Source of the DNA: Diadophis punctatus similis
Taxonomy: Eukaryota; Chordata; Lepidosauria; Squamata; Dipsadidae
Direction: 5' to 3'
Assembly: GCA_023053685.1 (NCBI GenBank)
Contig: JALIGW010000013.1
Coordinates: forward strand, 11,769,501-11,833,500
DNA length: 64,000 nt
Under the pieces are notes generated by a model. It did no database searches. It was given only the letters and a program-made list of their open reading frames with translations, and was not told where the DNA came from. Position numbers and translations under genes: made by a program. Positions 61,123 to 64,000 of the stretch are shown one piece after another (position 1 is the first letter of the stretch; each line of letters opens with the position of its first letter).

Positions 61123-62023
61123 TATAGCACCAGTGGTGGGTTCCTACCGGTGCGGTCCACTCTATAGCACCGGTAGCGGCCCGCTGGTGACATCACAGTA
61201 CCGGTGCGGTCGGTTGCTGGTGCCTGGGCGCCGCCATTTTTTAAAAAAATGTTTAATTTTTTTAAAAAAATTTCTTCTGTGCATGCCCAGAAGCCGAACT
61301 TCCGGCACTGCGCATGTGCTGCCTTCCTACCCCACAGTGAGTCCAAGCAGGAGAGGATGGCTGAGGGAGCGCGTGAGACGCTGAAAGAACGGGCAGCAGG
61401 AGCTATCTCCATTCCCCTCCCTTCAGCAGTCCGAGAAGCCACGAACGCGCGGTGATGATCCTAGGCATTTTTGCACATTTGAGGCTTCTCGAGCTGCTGA
61501 GGGGAGGGGGAATGGGTGGCAGGACTTATCTCAGTTCCCCTCCCTTCAGCAGTCTGAGAAGCCATGAACGTGCGGTGATAATCCTAGGCATTTTTGCACG
61601 TTCGAGGCTTCTCGAGCTGCTGAGGGGAGGGGGAATGGGTGGCAGGACCTATCTCAGTTCCCCTCCCTTCAGCAGTCCGAGAAGCCACGAACGTGAGGTG
61701 ATGATCCCAGGCATTTTCGCACGTTCGAGGCTTCTTGAGCTGCTGAGGGAAGGGGGAATGGGCGGCAGGAGTCTAGGATCATCGAATGGGGAGAAGCATT
61801 CAGGCCGGACGGAGCCTCCTAGAAGAAACGTTGCCGTGGTCTTGCTGCTACCGCTGCGGGGGTCTGTGTTGTGGGTGGGCAATGCCTCCCCGGTTCTCCG
61901 GCCGCTGCCAAGCTCCTGAGGCCCACGCCCACCCGGTCACATGGCTGGCAAGCCACACCTACAAAATAAGCCACGCCCACAGAGTGGTAGTAAAAAAATT
62001 AAGAACCCGCCCCTGTATAGCAC
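61123..62023. mobile_element. hAT element, CAGTGGTGGGTTC family (885 bp)
   Basis: Element 61131-62015: ends cagtggtgggttcctaccgg and aagaacccgcccctg, perfect target duplication tatagcac (61123-61130, 62016-62023). Antisense to and longer than the 510-bp copy at 11441. The extra length comes from a 123-bp unit present three times (61421-61543, 61544-61666, 61667-61775) and from an added block at 61776-61900. The open frame across the tandem units (61452-61919) exists because 123 is divisible by three; it matches no protein I know. Confidence 0.93.
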
Positions 62024-63071
62024 CCTAGTATAAAATGGCTGTCCAGGGTAGCACCCTGCTCCATAGGGGAGGAGGCATCATCGGGCAATGCAGCTAATCA
62101 GAGGTGGGCCTGCTATTAGAATGGAACATAGTACTGGAGTCCATCTACTTTAAAGGTCTTAAGATAGCTCAGATCAGACAACAGCACTTTTGAATCAAAG
62201 CTAAAAAAATCACAGGCACAGAGTACATTTGCAATGGCTGAGACAACATCTGTTTCTGTACTTAGGAAGTGGTGAGTGATGCACGTTGGTGATGAGCCAA
62301 GCAGGAAGTATAGCATTGCCCTATATCTGCTCTGATTCTTTTCTAGGTTAACTATTCTCTGTTCAGTTTGTCATAGCTCCATTACTACTTATTGGTGATA
62401 AATAACATTCTCAGAAATATTTTCTATGTTACAGCATAACATCCACTCCAGCAGTTTCTAAGTCATCTTAACATTTCAACTTCATTTTGCATATTCTGTG
62501 CATGATATTCAAGTAGCCCGGGGAATATATGAAATTCCATTAAACTATCCATGTTCCACAATGCTCTTAAAAATACAGAATGTAAGGGACATGCTAATCC
62601 ACAAACCTGATTATGTAAGTAAATTTGGAAAAATACATTAATTTCTTTTTCATACAGAGATGATGTCCATGGGCATATAACCTATGACCCATGATTTTCC
62701 GTGGGTCATAGGTTATATCCAGCTGACCAGATGTTATTACCTAGCCATTCACTTATTATAATATAATTGGTAAATATCCTGAGTCAGTCTTCAATTATAT
62801 GCATTCAGTATATGCCCTCTGATTTATTTGTAAAGCTACAAATTTAAAGAAATAGAATGTCTGTACCAAAAACTTTCCCATAATTTTTCATAGTCATTAT
62901 TCCAACTATGTCCGGCTAAGCTAATTAGGGTTTGCATTAGCCAATACAAAAATGTTATAGTATTCTATAGTCAAGAGTCATAGTTGCTAGTAGCATCTAG
63001 CAATCTTATCTGACCTTGAAAAAAAATTAAAATCAGACCAGGTCACAGGGCTAGCTCTAGACATTTTGACA
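62024..63071. other. AT-rich spacer with a perfect hairpin
   Basis: 17-bp arms 62675-62691 and 62702-62718 around a 10-base loop. No other feature recognised. Confidence 0.6.
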
Positions 63072-63866
63072 CCCTAGGCCAGGGGTCCCCAACCTTTCGG
63101 ACCTCACGGACCACTAAATTCATAATTTTAAATCCCGCGGACCACTAATATGATCTGCCTAATAACATGGCTAGGTGGTCATGTGACTGGGTGGGCGTGG
63201 CCAACTTGATGTCATTCACGTCAAGGGGCACCTCTCCGGCCTCTACTCGCCCCTCCCCTCCCCTCCCAGCCACTCCTCGCTTGCCCGCCCGGGCTCCTTA
63301 GGGCCCCAATAGGAAGCAGTTGTTGGAGCTAAGCAGCCACCACGAGAAAGAGTTGGCAAAATAGCTGGCTCTGTTGAAATTGGATCTGACCGAGAAGGAG
63401 GCTCAGCAGAAGCACCTCACTGAGGACTACGAGCATAGGCTTTCCAAGCAGAGGGAAGACCTGCGGGAGTGCAAGGCCAGGTAGTGGCACCTGGAGGCTC
63501 AGAGGGCTGAGATGGTCAGCAGTTCCAGGCCATGATGCAGTCCAACTGGAACAAGGCCCTCCGGCTCTTCACCACCAGCGGCACTTCCCTCCAGCCTTCG
63601 CCCAAAGCCCCGCACCAGGAGGCTGAAGCAGACCCCAAGTCAGAATTTCTGCCCCTCTCCAACCCACACAAAAAGACCCCAAAGGGGGAGACACTCTGCA
63701 GCAACACAAGTGTTCATTGCACATATCCGGCCCAGGGGCCGTAGTTTGAGGACCCCTGATTTAGTGCAATATAAAAAATGCAAATAATTTTTCTGCGGAC
63801 CATCAAAATTTTCTCGCGGACCACCAGTGGTCCACGGACCACCGGTTGGTGATCGCTGCCCTAGGC
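63072..63866. mobile_element. large hAT-type element with a nested insert and coding fragment
   Basis: Outer element 63080-63858 (779 bp): ends caggggtccccaacctttcg and ggttggtgatcgctg, perfect target duplication ccctaggc. Subterminal gcggaccactaa / gcggaccaccag. It includes the gtcatgtgactgggtggg module (63179-63200). A second hAT-type terminus, gtagtttgaggacccctg, ends at 63758 inside it, so a further element probably inserted here; its other end is not clear. Confidence 0.88.
63314..63744 (+). pseudogene. captured coiled-coil protein fragment
   Basis: Reads as intronless protein-coding sequence: KQLLELSSHHEKELAK, LALLKLDLTEKEAQQKHLTE, DYEHRLSKQREDLRECKAR and HLEAQRAEMVS, with heptad-like charge and leucine spacing, then (after a frame change near 63514-63520) QFQAMMQSNWNKALRLFTTS and SPKAPHQEAEADPKSEFLPL, a Pro/Ser/Glu-rich tail. 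In-frame TAG codons lie at 63362-63364 and 63482-63484. I cannot name the parent gene. Its place between hAT termini suggests capture by a transposon; a processed retrocopy that was later enclosed is the alternative. Confidence 0.65.
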
Positions 63867-64000
63867 AAAGTCATATTCTGGTGCATCCAATGGTATGGCT
63901 TATCTTCCAATTTTATTAGGGATTTCAGAAAGGCATCCTATTGTTGATTTTTTTCAAGTTTTGTTACCTTTCACCTTATACTGTCTAATTATATTTAACC
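63867..64000. other. spacer to window end
   Basis: Nothing recognised. Confidence 0.4.

Noticed and set aside
61452..61919. 155-codon protein with three 41-residue repeats
   Set aside because: Explained by the 123-bp tandem unit of a hAT element; no coding signature otherwise.

Overview
The window looks like vertebrate nuclear DNA, most probably from a squamate reptile and perhaps a snake. The reasons are AT-rich non-coding sequence, tRNA-derived SINEs of the Sauria type, several LINE lineages side by side (L2-like, CR1, a possible R4-like element), very many short hAT-type DNA transposons with palindromic interiors, and abundant long microsatellites. The species assignment is inference. I found no host gene, exon, tRNA, rRNA or retrovirus that I can support. 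Nearly all open reading frames over 60 codons are chance, low-complexity, or pieces of transposons.

Layout. 0-9 kb: hAT-type elements (1-219, 833-982, 5423-5940), a TA-flanked MITE (1660-2051), SINEs and an old L2 piece. 9-12 kb: a second TA-flanked MITE, a CR1 3' end on the minus strand and a 510-bp hAT element. 12-16.2 kb: the longest repeat-poor stretch. 17.7-20.5 kb: a palindromic hAT MITE inside an older repeat, then a decayed Tc1-like transposon carrying another hAT MITE. 21.7-24.4 kb: adjacent or nested hAT MITEs, a SINE, and a hAT with a 24-bp internal array. 25.1-28.4 kb: a 5'-truncated L2-type LINE whose endonuclease and reverse transcriptase are readable through two frameshifts and three stops. 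29-37.5 kb: MITEs, L2 scraps, SINEs. 40.5-46.2 kb: TA-flanked MITE, hAT, R4-like LINE remnant, a hAT carrying a 130-bp AT run, a SINE with three successive microsatellites, a minus-strand LINE 3' end. 47.5-56.8 kb: five more hAT elements, two SINE copies and a TA-flanked MITE. 58.7-60 kb: a 545-bp ATATT array abutting a LINE 3' coding end. 61.1-63.9 kb: two large hAT-type elements, the second holding a broken coiled-coil coding fragment.

The main result is a group of about twenty hAT-type elements, twelve with perfect 8-bp target duplications. Two patterns stand out. Elements with different ends share the same palindromic core (17.8 and 29.0 kb; 36.9 and 48.1 kb), and elements with the same ends carry different cores (5.4, 53.8 and 56.3 kb). 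Target duplications also divide by terminus type: central TA in one group, never central TA in the other. This suggests two transposase systems acting on a shared pool of modular non-autonomous DNA. It is a hypothesis from one window; the tests are given in the findings.
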